Both the position numbers and the translations under genes were made by a program. 57,210 nt of DNA, from contig DATKCK010000087.1 of the NCBI GenBank assembly GCA_035513215.1, forward strand, positions 1 to 57,210, in the 5' to 3' direction. The notes under the pieces are model-generated. The model was given only the letters and a program-made list of their open reading frames with translations, was not told the DNA's origin and searched no databases. This stretch comes from DATCZB01 sp035513215. Its GTDB lineage: Bacteria; Pseudomonadota; Gammaproteobacteria; Steroidobacterales; Rariloculaceae. This document shows positions 26,102-35,055 of this stretch, piece by piece. Positions within the stretch are counted from its first letter, which is position 1. Each line of letters opens with the position of its first letter.

Positions 26102-26713
26102 CTAGAGCAGATCGGCGAGGATGGTCCAGACATTCTCGAACATCGGCCGCTGCCCCCGGGCGTTCGGATGGACGCGATCCGATTGCATGCGAGACGGTTC
26201 CAGCGCGACGCCGTCCATCAGAAACTCGACGAACGGAATGTCGTGACGGTCGGCCAGCTCCTCATAGACGGACTTGAACTGCGCCGTGTAGGCCGGCCCG
26301 TAGTTCGGCGGTATCTGGATCCCGGTAAGCAGCGGCATCGCGCCGCGCGCGAGCACGAGCTCGATCATTCGCGACAGATTGTCGCGCAGCAGGCCGACGG
26401 GCTGACCGCGCAAGCCGTCGTTGCCCCCGAGCTCGATGATGACGACGGTTGGATCGTGAAGCTCGAGAATGCGCGGGAGGCGGTTCAGACCTCCGGTGCT
26501 CGTATCACCCGAGATGCTGGCATTGACGACTTCATATTCGTAAGCTTCCGTCTCGAGGTGCTCCTCGAGGATCGCCACCCATGACGGGGCGGCGCCCAGT
26601 CCATATCCGCTGCTGAGAGAGTCGCCAAGCACGACGATCGTCGGCTCGGCACTGCCGACGGGTGCGGCGACGAGCAGCAGGAACCACAGGCTAACTGAGG
26701 CACGAACGGTCAT
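26102..26713 (-). CDS. tesA: Periplasmic GDSL esterase/thioesterase TesA
   Basis: TesA is the multifunctional SGNH acyl-CoA thioesterase/lysophospholipase. The 203 residues have a signal peptide (about 1-21, cleavage near VGSAEP), block I VVLGDSLSSGYG with nucleophile Ser32, block III GGNDGLRGQ and the C-terminal DRVHPNARGQ with the Asp-His pair. The ATG at 26711-26713 overlaps the divergent ybbA ATG within the palindrome CATG. The tesA/ybbA divergence is also known from E. coli. Confidence 0.92.
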   Translation of the reverse strand: MTVRASVSLWFLLLVAAPVGSAEPTIVVLGDSLSSGYGLGAAPSWVAILEEHLETEAYEYEVVNASISGDTSTGGLNRLPRILELHDPTVVIIELGGNDGLRGQPVGLLRDNLSRMIELVLARGAMPLLTGIQIPPNYGPAYTAQFKSVYEELADRHDIPFVEFLMDGVALEPSRMQSDRVHPNARGQRPMFENVWTILADLL

Positions 26714-27392
26714 GGCCGAAGCCGACCTCCTTCTCGAGGCTCGCTCACTGACGAAAAAGGTTACCAGCCCCGAGGGTGAGCTGACCATCCTCGATGACGT
26801 AAACCTTCGACTCGATCGCGGCCAGTCGGCCGCCATCGTCGGACCGTCGGGCGCCGGCAAGTCGACGCTGCTCGCGCTGCTGGCGGGCCTCGACGAGCCG
26901 ACGTCGGGCCAGGTCTGGCTCAACGGCATCGAGCTGGGGAGCCTCGACGAAGACGGGCGGGCGGAGCTGCGCAATCGCGAGGTCGGATTCGTCTTCCAGT
27001 CCTTTCACCTGATGCCTTCGCTGACCGCGATCGAAAACGTCCTGCTCCCGCTCGAGCTCTGCGGCACGCCCAACGCGACCGCGATTGCGCGCGAAGCGCT
27101 CGTTCGCGTTGGTCTCGATCACCGCCTGCGCCACTACCCGAAGCAGCTTTCCGGCGGCGAGAAGCAGCGCGTCGCAATCGCACGCGCCTTCGTCGGTGGC
27201 CCCTCGTTGCTCTTCGCCGACGAGCCGACCGGCAACCTCGACAACAAAACGGGCGCCCTGATTCTCGACCTCCTATTCGACCTCAACGCCGCCTCGGGCA
27301 CGACGCTCGTCCTCGTCACCCACGACCTCGAAGCCGCCAAACACTGCGACGTCCTGATTGAGCTGGCCGCCGGCCGCCTGGTCGCAAGTTAG
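26712..27392 (+). CDS. ybbA: ABC transporter ATPase, YbbA type
   Basis: This cytoplasmic ATPase belongs to the LolD/MacB-like group. The 226 residues carry Walker A GPSGAGKST, Q-loop FVFQSFHLMPSLTA, signature LSGGEKQRVAIARA, Walker B LLFADEPTGNLD and the H-loop LVTHD. In E. coli its partner permease ybbP follows. Here the next gene is on the opposite strand, so no permease is adjacent and its membrane partner must be encoded elsewhere. Confidence 0.92.
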   Translation: MAEADLLLEARSLTKKVTSPEGELTILDDVNLRLDRGQSAAIVGPSGAGKSTLLALLAGLDEPTSGQVWLNGIELGSLDEDGRAELRNREVGFVFQSFHLMPSLTAIENVLLPLELCGTPNATAIAREALVRVGLDHRLRHYPKQLSGGEKQRVAIARAFVGGPSLLFADEPTGNLDNKTGALILDLLFDLNAASGTTLVLVTHDLEAAKHCDVLIELAAGRLVAS

Positions 27393-27398
27393 CGGGGG

Positions 27399-28364
27399 CT
27401 AGACAATGCGCCGGAGGTCGCCGCCGGCGTAGAAAGAGGCGACGTTTTCGGCGACCTGGTCGATCACGCGCTGGCGCGCTTCTCGGGCGGCCCACGCGAT
27501 GTGGGGAGTCACGATCAGATTCGGGATGTCGGGGGCGAGCAGCGGTGCGTCCGGGGATGGCGGCTCCTCGGGCAGGACGTCGACGGCGGCACCGCCGATT
27601 TCGCCTTTGCGCAGCGCTTCGGCCAGCGCTTCCTGATCGATCAGGCTGCCGCGGGCCGTGTTCACGACGATCGCGTCTCGCTTCATTCGCCTGAACGAGG
27701 TGGCGTCGAGCATGTGTCGCGTCGCGTCGTTGAGGGGACAATGCAGGCTCAGAACGTCGGCCTCCTCGAGAAGGGCGTCGAACGGGACGCGGTCCGGCGC
27801 ATCGGACGCATCGCAGCCCACTCGCCCGGACACGAGGACCGTCATTCCGAAGGCCTGGCCGATCCGCGCGACGGCGCGACCGAGAGACCCGTAACCGACG
27901 ATGCCGAGCTTGAGGCCCGTCAGCTCGCGAATCGGAAAGTCGAACAGCGCGAAGCTGCGGCTTTGTGACCATGCGCCTTCGCGAACACGCTCGGCGTAAG
28001 GGCCGACCTGTTGCGTGAGCCCGAGGACGAGGGCGAAGACGTGCTGGGCGACGGCGTCCGAGCAGTAGTCGCGCACATTGGCGACGGCGACGCCGGCCTC
28101 GTTCGCAGCGTCGGCATCGACGTTGTCGAGCCCGGTGGCCGCAACGACGATCAGCTTCAGACCGCCGGCGCTTTCGATCAGACCGCGATCGATTTTGGTC
28201 TTGTTCAGCAGGGCGACCTCGCAGCCGTCGAGCCGCGCGAGAATCTCGTCGGCTTCCGAGAAATCGAAGTAACGAGCGTCGACGACCTCGTCCAGACGCG
28301 CCGTATCGACGCCGGGGCCGATGGTCGCGAAGTCGAGGAATGCGGCTGAAGGCTTCGCTGGCAT
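27399..28364 (-). CDS. D-2-hydroxyacid dehydrogenase, glycerate/hydroxypyruvate type
   Basis: This NAD(P)-dependent oxidoreductase interconverts a 2-keto acid and a D-2-hydroxy acid. I use the ATG at 28362-28364; a TTG three codons upstream overlaps the preceding stop and is possible. The 321 residues contain the Rossmann motif LGIVGYGSLGRAVARIG, the catalytic Arg region VNTARGSLID, the Glu in the VDVLPEEPP segment and the catalytic His in TPHIAWAARE. The resemblance to hydroxypyruvate reductase/glycerate dehydrogenase is moderate and the true substrate is not shown. It follows the PEP-carboxylase homologue by 5 bp. Confidence 0.85.
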   Translation of the reverse strand: MPAKPSAAFLDFATIGPGVDTARLDEVVDARYFDFSEADEILARLDGCEVALLNKTKIDRGLIESAGGLKLIVVAATGLDNVDADAANEAGVAVANVRDYCSDAVAQHVFALVLGLTQQVGPYAERVREGAWSQSRSFALFDFPIRELTGLKLGIVGYGSLGRAVARIGQAFGMTVLVSGRVGCDASDAPDRVPFDALLEEADVLSLHCPLNDATRHMLDATSFRRMKRDAIVVNTARGSLIDQEALAEALRKGEIGGAAVDVLPEEPPSPDAPLLAPDIPNLIVTPHIAWAAREARQRVIDQVAENVASFYAGGDLRRIV

Positions 28365-28369
28365 CCGGA

Positions 28370-31105
28370 TCAACCCGTGTTCTGCATGCCGTGCGCAATT
28401 CCGTTGATGCTTGCGCGAAGGGCATTGAGGATTGCGCCGTCCCTGCTTCCCGACTCTCGCCAGCGTCGCAGCAGGTCGGCCTGGAGAAAGCTCATCGGAT
28501 CGACATAGGGATTACGCAACCGAATGGTGCGCCTGATCGTCGGCGAGTCTTCGAGGAGTCGACTCTGTCGCGTCAGGCGCAGAAGCAGCGCGACGCTTTG
28601 CTCGTGCTCCCTGCAAATCCCCGGAAAAAATTTCTTATGCAGCGAACCCGCGAGCTCGGAATAGCGGCGAGCGATCTCCATGTCGGCGATTGCAAGCGAC
28701 AGCTCGATATCGGCGATCATGACGCGCGCGAACGGCCAGCACTCGAACATTTCCCGAATCTCGTCTTCGGCGTGCCGCGCGAGCACGGCCTCGACGCCGT
28801 GGGCGAACCCGTACCACGCCGGCAAAAGGCACCGATTCTGAACCCAGGCAAACTCCCAACGTCTGGCGCTGAAATAGGGCGAGACCTCTTCTTCGTCGCG
28901 TTCCCGATCCGTGACCATGTTCAGGTCGTCGATGACGTCGATCGGCGTTGCGGCCCGGAAGTAGACGTCGAAATCGCCGGACGGATCGATGAGCTTGCGA
29001 TAGGCAGCACGCGATTCGTCGGCGATCTGCTGCATCAGCTCGCTCCAGCCGGGAGTCCGGGGATCGGGCTCGGGCAGCACCGCGGCAACCTCGAGCAGCG
29101 TGCTTACCTTGCGCTCCAGCGCGCGAATCGCGATTCCGCGCAGGCCGTACTTGGCGCCGATCTTCTCTCCGGCCTCGGTCAGCCGCAACGGGCTCGGTTC
29201 CCGGCCTTCGACCGACGCGATGATCGCATCCTTTATGTGCGGGCCCGCGCGGCTGATCGTGCCGCCGCGGCCGTGAAAAATCGTCAACGCGATGCCGAAT
29301 CGCTTCGCCGCTTCGCGCAGCTCGCGCTCGGCCTTGTGCATGCTCCAGCCGGCCGAGATCGCGCTGCCGTCCCGGTGGCTGTCGGCATAGCCGATCATGA
29401 CGATCTGACGGTCGCCTCTTGCCTTGAGGTGATGGCGGTAGCGCTCGTCCGCAAGCAGGCGGGTCATGATCTCCGCGGCGTTGTCGAGATCGTCGAGCGT
29501 CTCGAAAAGGGGCGCGATATCGAGCGGCACGTCCTGGTTCTTGGGGCCGAGATGGCCCCAGCGCGCGAGCAACAGCACCGACAGGACATCTTCGGGGCCC
29601 GTGGCACGGCTGACGATGTACGGCCCGATCGCGCGCTCGCCGTACTTCCGGCGGCAAAGCGCGATGGCCTGAAAGACGGCGAGCGTGCGCCGCGCCTCCG
29701 AAGACATCGATCCGCCGGGCGATTCGCGGCGCTTGAGCGCCTCCTTGATCCGTACCGTCGCTCTCGCGCTCGTGAAGTCGTCCCACTCGGACTCGGCCAG
29801 ACCTTCCGCGATGACGCGGCTATGGACGTCGGCGCGCTGTCTGATATCGAGCGTCGCCATATGAAACCCGAAGGTCTCGATTCGTCGAAGCAGCCGGTTC
29901 AGCGCGAACAGCCCCGCATGCTGGCCGCGATTCTCACGCAGACTCGTCGCGATCAGCTCGATGTCCTCGATGAACTCGTCGGCGGACTCGTACGGAAAGG
30001 CCGCATCCTCGTAGGTCGCGTTGAGGCGCGCCGCAACGAGCCGAAGAAACACGCGATAGGGCATCTTGCGGTGCCGCGACGGGACGGAATGGGCGGCCTT
30101 CGGAAAGTGCGCGGCGTAGAATGCGATTCGCTCGCGCAACTCGCCGGACACCGCTACCCGCGTCTCCGACTGGCTCAGGTGGCGAGCAAGCTCGTCACAC
30201 TCCTGAAAATAGAGATCGAGCGCCAGCGCTCTGTGCCGCGACAGGGTCGCGCGGATGCTCTTGCCGGTTACGTCCGGATATCCATCCATGTCGCCGCCGA
30301 CCCAGGAGCCGAAACGGACCAGCACGGGTAATCGGATGCGTCTGGCGTCGGCGTCGTAAACGTTCGCAAATGCCGCCTCAATGCTCTCGTAGAAGGGTGG
30401 AATGACGCGATACAGCACGTCCGTCAGGTAGAACAGGACGTGCTCGGCCTCGTCGCCGAGCCCGGGCGTGTCCGAGTGGTCATCGGTCTGCCAGCCGGTC
30501 GTCATATCGAGCCGGATCTGGCCGAGGATGGCGTCGAGCTCGTGGGGCGTCAGATAGGGATCGAGCATCTGCACCAGGCGCTTGGCGATGCTGTGTTCCT
30601 TGCGCAGCAGGGTACGACGCGTCACGCGTGTCGACATCGACGTGAAGACGGGCATCAGCTCGACGCGTTCGAGCGCCTGCTCTACCTCATCGCGAGCGAG
30701 GCCTTGTTGCTTCAGTCGAATCAGCGTGTCGAGCACACCGAATGGCTGCGGCGTTTTCGAGTCCTTGAGATAGGCGCGCCGCCGGCGGATGCGGTGGATC
30801 TTCTCGGCCGTGTTGACCATCTGGAAATACGTCGAGAACGCGCGGATGAAATCGCCCGCCGTTTGCGGGGCGAGCTCCGTGATCAGATCGTTGAGGCGCC
30901 CGGTTGCCTCTGAATCGCCTTCGCGGTGCGCGATCGCCGCGCGCCGGGCCGCTTCGACGAGATCGAACAGTGCCTCGCCGCCCTGCTCCTCGACGAGCTC
31001 ACCGACGAGCTTCCCGAGTCGGCGGACGTCGTCCCTGAGCGCCTTGTCCTTCTCCGCGAAAACGATATCCGAACGGACGATCGGTTTTGCGGCGGCTTCG
31101 GACAT
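28370..31105 (-). CDS. Divergent phosphoenolpyruvate carboxylase homologue, catalytic residues altered
   Basis: The 911-residue protein spans the full PEP carboxylase fold and ends in the family C-terminus NTG. Metal ligands are kept (Glu535 in APLFETLDD and Asp575 in GYADS), as are Arg422 (LDIR), His611 and Arg613 (FHGRGGT) and Arg619. However the essential HPTE motif (His138 in E. coli) reads MSTR at 157-160. The Lys546 equivalent is Arg578, the GGxESLR loop with Arg713 is replaced by VSPYFSARR at 741-749, and GGDRDGNP reads GGDMDGYP. It therefore looks like a PEPC-fold protein with altered or lost carboxylase activity. I checked the MSTR codons directly in the DNA. It is not truncated or frameshifted. 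Confidence 0.85.
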   Translation of the reverse strand: MSEAAAKPIVRSDIVFAEKDKALRDDVRRLGKLVGELVEEQGGEALFDLVEAARRAAIAHREGDSEATGRLNDLITELAPQTAGDFIRAFSTYFQMVNTAEKIHRIRRRRAYLKDSKTPQPFGVLDTLIRLKQQGLARDEVEQALERVELMPVFTSMSTRVTRRTLLRKEHSIAKRLVQMLDPYLTPHELDAILGQIRLDMTTGWQTDDHSDTPGLGDEAEHVLFYLTDVLYRVIPPFYESIEAAFANVYDADARRIRLPVLVRFGSWVGGDMDGYPDVTGKSIRATLSRHRALALDLYFQECDELARHLSQSETRVAVSGELRERIAFYAAHFPKAAHSVPSRHRKMPYRVFLRLVAARLNATYEDAAFPYESADEFIEDIELIATSLRENRGQHAGLFALNRLLRRIETFGFHMATLDIRQRADVHSRVIAEGLAESEWDDFTSARATVRIKEALKRRESPGGSMSSEARRTLAVFQAIALCRRKYGERAIGPYIVSRATGPEDVLSVLLLARWGHLGPKNQDVPLDIAPLFETLDDLDNAAEIMTRLLADERYRHHLKARGDRQIVMIGYADSHRDGSAISAGWSMHKAERELREAAKRFGIALTIFHGRGGTISRAGPHIKDAIIASVEGREPSPLRLTEAGEKIGAKYGLRGIAIRALERKVSTLLEVAAVLPEPDPRTPGWSELMQQIADESRAAYRKLIDPSGDFDVYFRAATPIDVIDDLNMVTDRERDEEEVSPYFSARRWEFAWVQNRCLLPAWYGFAHGVEAVLARHAEDEIREMFECWPFARVMIADIELSLAIADMEIARRYSELAGSLHKKFFPGICREHEQSVALLLRLTRQSRLLEDSPTIRRTIRLRNPYVDPMSFLQADLLRRWRESGSRDGAILNALRASINGIAHGMQNTG

Positions 31106-31124
31106 CGAGAGGATCGTTTCCGTG

Positions 31125-32975
31125 CTAACGGTATGCGCTGGCCTGAAGCTCGAACAGGCGAGCGTATCGTCCCGCCAGTGCCATGAGCTCGTGGTGATTT
31201 CCTTGCTCGACTATTGTGCCATGCTCCATGACGGCAATCGTATCCGCCTGCCTCACCGTAGAGAAGCGATGCGATATCAGAATGACGATCTTGTCACGCG
31301 TCAGTGCCCTGAATCGCTCGAAAACCTGCATCTCGGTCTCGGCGTCCATCGACGAGGTCGGCTCGTCCAGCACGAGAATCTCGGCCTCTTCGCGCATGAA
31401 TGCGCGCGCGAGCGCGATTCGCTGCCATTCCCCGCCCGAGAGTTCCTGACCGCGGTTGAACCAGCGACCGAGCTGCGTCTCGTAGCCTGCCGAGAGGCCC
31501 TCGATGAAGTCCGAGGCCTGACCGCGCTCCGCCGCGCTGATCCAGCGACCCTCGTCGCTCAGCGCGGACACGTCGCCGACGCCGATGTTCTCGCCGACCG
31601 TTAGCTGGTAACGCATGAAGTCCTGAAAAATGACGCCGATGCGATCGCGCAGCGCGCGAGGATCCCAGTCCTTGAGATCCGTTCCCTGATACGAGATTCG
31701 TCCGTCGTCGGGGGCATAAAGCCCGGCCATCAGCTTGACGAGCGTCGTCTTGCCGGAACCGTTGTGACCGACCAGCGCGAGACTCCGTCCCGGCGTTATC
31801 CTGAGATTCAGATCGCGTATCGTAGGCTGCTTCGAGCCGGGATACGTGAAGCTCACGTTCTCGAAGACCATGCCTTCCTCGGGATTTGCGCCTTCGGTTC
31901 TGTGACCGGCCTGCACCGGCTCCGGCTCCTCCATGAAGCCGTAGAGATTCGACAGGTAGAGATTGTCTTCATACATTCCGCCCATCGACGTCAGCATCGC
32001 CGAGACCGCGCCCTGGCCCTGCTTGAAAACGAGCAGATACATCGTCATCTGGCCCAGCGTGATCGCCCCCGCGATCGTCGCAAGCGCCACCCACACGTAC
32101 GCCCCGTAGAACGCGAGGCTTCCGATCAGCCCGAGTGCGAACCCCCAGCTATCGCGGCGTATCACCAGCCGCCTTTCCTCTTCGTAGAGCTCGTCGAACA
32201 TGCCCTTGTAGCGCTGCATCAGGCTCGGGCCGAGATTGAACAGCTTGACCTCCTTCGCGTGATCTTCGCGTGCCAGCACGATCTCGAGATAGAGCAGCAT
32301 TCGCCTGAGCGGCGAGCGCCACTGAAAGACACGGAATCGCTCGCCGGAGAATTTCGCTTCGGCGAAGAACGACGGGAGCCCGGCGAGAACGAGGATCACG
32401 ACGGCGAGAATCGAGAACTGAATCAGGAGTCCCGCATAACCGATCAGCACGATCCCGTTCTGAATCAGCGAGAAGGTGCGGTTGACGAGGCTCAGCGGCT
32501 TGGTCGAGGCTTCTTGCCGCGCGCGATTGAGCTTGTCGTAGAACTCCGAGTCCTCGAACTGCGCGAGGCTGAGCCTGAGCGCCTTTTCCAGAATCATCTC
32601 GTGAACGCGCTGGCTCAGCAGCACGCGCAGCAGCGACTGACAGAAACCGATGCCGCGCTGCGCGGCTGCGAGCGAAGCGACGAGTAGGCCCTCGATGCCG
32701 ACTAGCCAGAGAGCGCGCGCGTACTCGACCTCGGCACCGGCCTGGTTCTGAGCGATCAGCCCGACCACGGTATCGACGATGAGCTGCCCGACGTAGGCAA
32801 TGGCGGCGGGCAGGAGCCCGGCGAATACGGTCAGGCTCGCGAGCGCGATCGTGAGCCCGCGGTGCGTCGTCCAGACGAGCGCGATGGCCCGCCGGCTGTA
32901 ATCGATCAGATTGGCGAGGCTTCCGGCCGACAACGCGTTGCCGGTCCCGGCGCTTATGTCACTATGCGACTGCAA
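31125..32975 (-). CDS. ABC exporter, fused permease and ATPase
   Basis: This 616-residue half-transporter would act as a dimer in the inner membrane. The N-terminal half has about six hydrophobic segments (for example IALASLTVFAGLLPAAIAYV and LGLIGSLAFYGAYVWVALAT). The ATPase half has Walker A GHNGSGKTT, signature LSGGEWQRIALARA, Walker B ILVLDEPTSSMD and H-loop ISHRF. The only start that fits is a TTG at 32973-32975, as no ATG or GTG lies in frame nearby. It resembles multidrug/lipid exporters; the substrate is unknown. It lies 19 bp upstream of the PEPC homologue on the same strand. Confidence 0.9.
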   Translation of the reverse strand: MQSHSDISAGTGNALSAGSLANLIDYSRRAIALVWTTHRGLTIALASLTVFAGLLPAAIAYVGQLIVDTVVGLIAQNQAGAEVEYARALWLVGIEGLLVASLAAAQRGIGFCQSLLRVLLSQRVHEMILEKALRLSLAQFEDSEFYDKLNRARQEASTKPLSLVNRTFSLIQNGIVLIGYAGLLIQFSILAVVILVLAGLPSFFAEAKFSGERFRVFQWRSPLRRMLLYLEIVLAREDHAKEVKLFNLGPSLMQRYKGMFDELYEEERRLVIRRDSWGFALGLIGSLAFYGAYVWVALATIAGAITLGQMTMYLLVFKQGQGAVSAMLTSMGGMYEDNLYLSNLYGFMEEPEPVQAGHRTEGANPEEGMVFENVSFTYPGSKQPTIRDLNLRITPGRSLALVGHNGSGKTTLVKLMAGLYAPDDGRISYQGTDLKDWDPRALRDRIGVIFQDFMRYQLTVGENIGVGDVSALSDEGRWISAAERGQASDFIEGLSAGYETQLGRWFNRGQELSGGEWQRIALARAFMREEAEILVLDEPTSSMDAETEMQVFERFRALTRDKIVILISHRFSTVRQADTIAVMEHGTIVEQGNHHELMALAGRYARLFELQASAYR

Positions 32976-33051
32976 GGTTCGTGTCTTCGCTTGCTGATTG
33001 CCAGGCCGGCATGGTAGTAGACTGCCACGATTCTGCCGAGCCGGACCGATC

Positions 33052-34890
33052 GTGCCGCCACTCCCCGACTTCCATACCTTATTCGTCCTGCTGGCTACGG
33101 TATTCGCGCTTTATCTCTTCACGCGAGACCGGCTGCCGCTCGAGGCGTCGGGGCTCGCCGTGCTGACCCTGCTCGTCGTCGTTTTCGAGGTGTTCCCCTA
33201 CGATCCCGCCGGCGATGCGCTGTCGACGCGGCAGCTGCTCGCGGGCTTCGGCAACGAGGCGCTGATCACCGTTTGCCTGCTGATGATCATCGGCAAGGGC
33301 ATGGAGACCACTGGGGCGCTTCAGCCACTCGCGATCTGGCTCGCGCGCGCATGGACCGAGAAACCCCGGCTCGCGAGCCTCGCGACGATGGTCTTGAGCG
33401 CGATCCTGAGCGCCTTCGTCAACAATACGCCGGTCGTCGTGATGCTGCTGCCGATGCTGATCGGCGTCGCGGTCAGGAACAAGCTCGCGCCCTCGTCGAT
33501 TCTGATGCCGGTCGGTTTCTCGACCATCCTCGGCGGCATGGCGACGACGATAGGCTCGTCAACCAACCTGCTCGTCGTTTCGATCGCAGAGCAGCAGGGC
33601 CTGCCGGCGTTTTCGATGTTCTCGTTCAGCTTTCCCGTGCTCGTCGTCGGCGCGGTCGGAATTCTCTACCTGTGGCTCATCGTCCCACGGCTCCTGCCCG
33701 TGCGTCAGACGCCGATGTCCGACACGTCACCGCGCGTCTACAATGCCGTCTTTCACGTCAACGACGACAGTCTGTGCTGCGGCATGACATTTGCGGAGTG
33801 TCTCTCGCTGACCGACAAGCGCATGCGGGTCGACCGGATCCAGCGCGGCAAGGGACTCTTCGTCACCAAGCTGCCGTCCGTCATTCTTCAGGCCGGCGAT
33901 CAGCTCGCCGTCCGCGATACACCGGAAAGGCTCAAGGAGTTCGAGCAGCAGATCGGCGCCACGCTGCACGACGAGTTCGGCGCGACCGGGCTGCACCGCA
34001 TCGGCGACGTCTTGGCCGACCAGGAGCACCTGGCCGAGATCGTCGTCACGCGCGGCGCGATGCTGCATCTGTCGACGCTGACCGCGACGCGCTTCGCTCA
34101 GCGCACGGGCCTCCTGCCGCTCGCCCTGCACCGCGCGAGATCGGCCGACAACGAAGAGATCACGAGCCATATCGGGCTCGTGCCGCTCAGAGCCGGCGAC
34201 ATCATTCTCGTGCAGGGCACGCAGAAGAAGCTCGAGGAGCTCAAGCGCAGCGGCAATGCGCTCGTGCTCGACGGCACGATGGATCTGCCGCGGACGAACC
34301 GCTCCGACCGCGCCTTCATGATCATGGCGCTCGTGGTGCTGCTTGCTGCGACCGGCATCTTTCCGATCTCGGTCAGCGCCCTGCTCGGCGTCGGCGCGAT
34401 GCTCGCGACGCGCTGCCTGACCGTCAAGGATGCCGTCAGCGCGCTGTCGATTCCCGTCATCATCATCATCGTCACGAGTCTCGCGCTCGGCGTTGCGCTG
34501 ACCGAGACGCAGGGCGCCGTGTTCATCGCGCGGAGCTTCGTGGCCGTCGTGGAAACGCTGCCGGCGCCCGTCGTCCTGAGCTGCCTCATGCTCGGGATGG
34601 CGGTCCTGACCAATGTCGTCTCGAACAACGCGGCGGGCGTCATCGGCGCCCCAATCGCGATCCAGGTGGCGCTCGAGATCGGCGTGCCGCCCGAGCCGTT
34701 CGTCCTGGCCGTAATCTTCGGCGCCAACATGAGCTTCGCGACACCGTTCGGCTATCAGACCAATCTGCTGGTCCTGACCGCGGGCGGCTACAAGTTCGCG
34801 GATTTCGTTCGCGCCGGCGTGCCGCTGACGCTGCTGATGTGGCTCGGGTTCTCGATTCTGTTTCCCGTCCTCTATGATCTGAGCCCTTGA
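33052..34890 (+). CDS. SLC13/ArsB-superfamily anion permease with two TrkA-C domains
   Basis: The start is probably the GTG at 33052 (MPPLPDFHTLFVLLATVF), giving 612 residues. Two blocks of transmembrane helices surround a cytoplasmic middle region (about 210-405) with two RCK/TrkA-C-like repeats, seen as RIQRGKGLFVTKLPSVILQAGDQLAV and PLRAGDIILVQGT. The symporter motifs SAFVNNTPVVVMLLP and TNVVSNNAAGVIGAPIA, with inverted-repeat hairpins, match the sodium/sulfate or dicarboxylate family. The transported anion cannot be told from sequence. It precedes the trp operon but is separated by its own 250-bp regulatory region. Confidence 0.88.
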   Translation: MPPLPDFHTLFVLLATVFALYLFTRDRLPLEASGLAVLTLLVVVFEVFPYDPAGDALSTRQLLAGFGNEALITVCLLMIIGKGMETTGALQPLAIWLARAWTEKPRLASLATMVLSAILSAFVNNTPVVVMLLPMLIGVAVRNKLAPSSILMPVGFSTILGGMATTIGSSTNLLVVSIAEQQGLPAFSMFSFSFPVLVVGAVGILYLWLIVPRLLPVRQTPMSDTSPRVYNAVFHVNDDSLCCGMTFAECLSLTDKRMRVDRIQRGKGLFVTKLPSVILQAGDQLAVRDTPERLKEFEQQIGATLHDEFGATGLHRIGDVLADQEHLAEIVVTRGAMLHLSTLTATRFAQRTGLLPLALHRARSADNEEITSHIGLVPLRAGDIILVQGTQKKLEELKRSGNALVLDGTMDLPRTNRSDRAFMIMALVVLLAATGIFPISVSALLGVGAMLATRCLTVKDAVSALSIPVIIIIVTSLALGVALTETQGAVFIARSFVAVVETLPAPVVLSCLMLGMAVLTNVVSNNAAGVIGAPIAIQVALEIGVPPEPFVLAVIFGANMSFATPFGYQTNLLVLTAGGYKFADFVRAGVPLTLLMWLGFSILFPVLYDLSP

Positions 34891-34937
34891 AGGCGCGTGC
34901 GGACTCTCCCGCAGCCCCCAACATCGGCGGCCCAGCC

Positions 34938-34966
34938 TTGACCTCGGAAGGCACGCCCCACATACT
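34938..34966 (+). promoter_or_regulatory. Promoter of the trp operon
   Basis: TTGACC at 34938-34943 and CATACT at 34961-34966 are separated by exactly 17 bp, a good sigma-70 arrangement. Predicted initiation at about 34973-34975 falls at or next to the ATG of the leader peptide, so trpL would be translated from a leaderless mRNA. I see no TrpR operator that I can support. Confidence 0.7.
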
Positions 34967-34974
34967 CTCGCGCG

Positions 34975-35055
34975 ATGATTCGAGCAGCGCGTCAGTGGAA
35001 TTCGGTTGACCGGTGGTGGCGAGAGCCACCAGCGGAATGGGTAGCGCGCGCCTAA
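34975..35055 (+). CDS. trpL: trp operon leader peptide TrpL
   Basis: A 26-residue ORF starts at ATG 34975 and stops at TAA 35053-35055. It contains Trp at positions 8, 14, 15 and 22, with the tandem Trp codons TGGTGG at 35014-35019. No SD is visible and the promoter places the start of transcription at or beside the ATG, so it is probably leaderless, as in the Sinorhizobium trpL. The tandem Trp codons sit in the 5' arm of a hairpin, so ribosome stalling there would alter downstream folding. The codon arrangement and the terminator that follows make this a classical attenuator leader. Confidence 0.88.
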   Translation: MIRAARQWNSVDRWWREPPAEWVARA

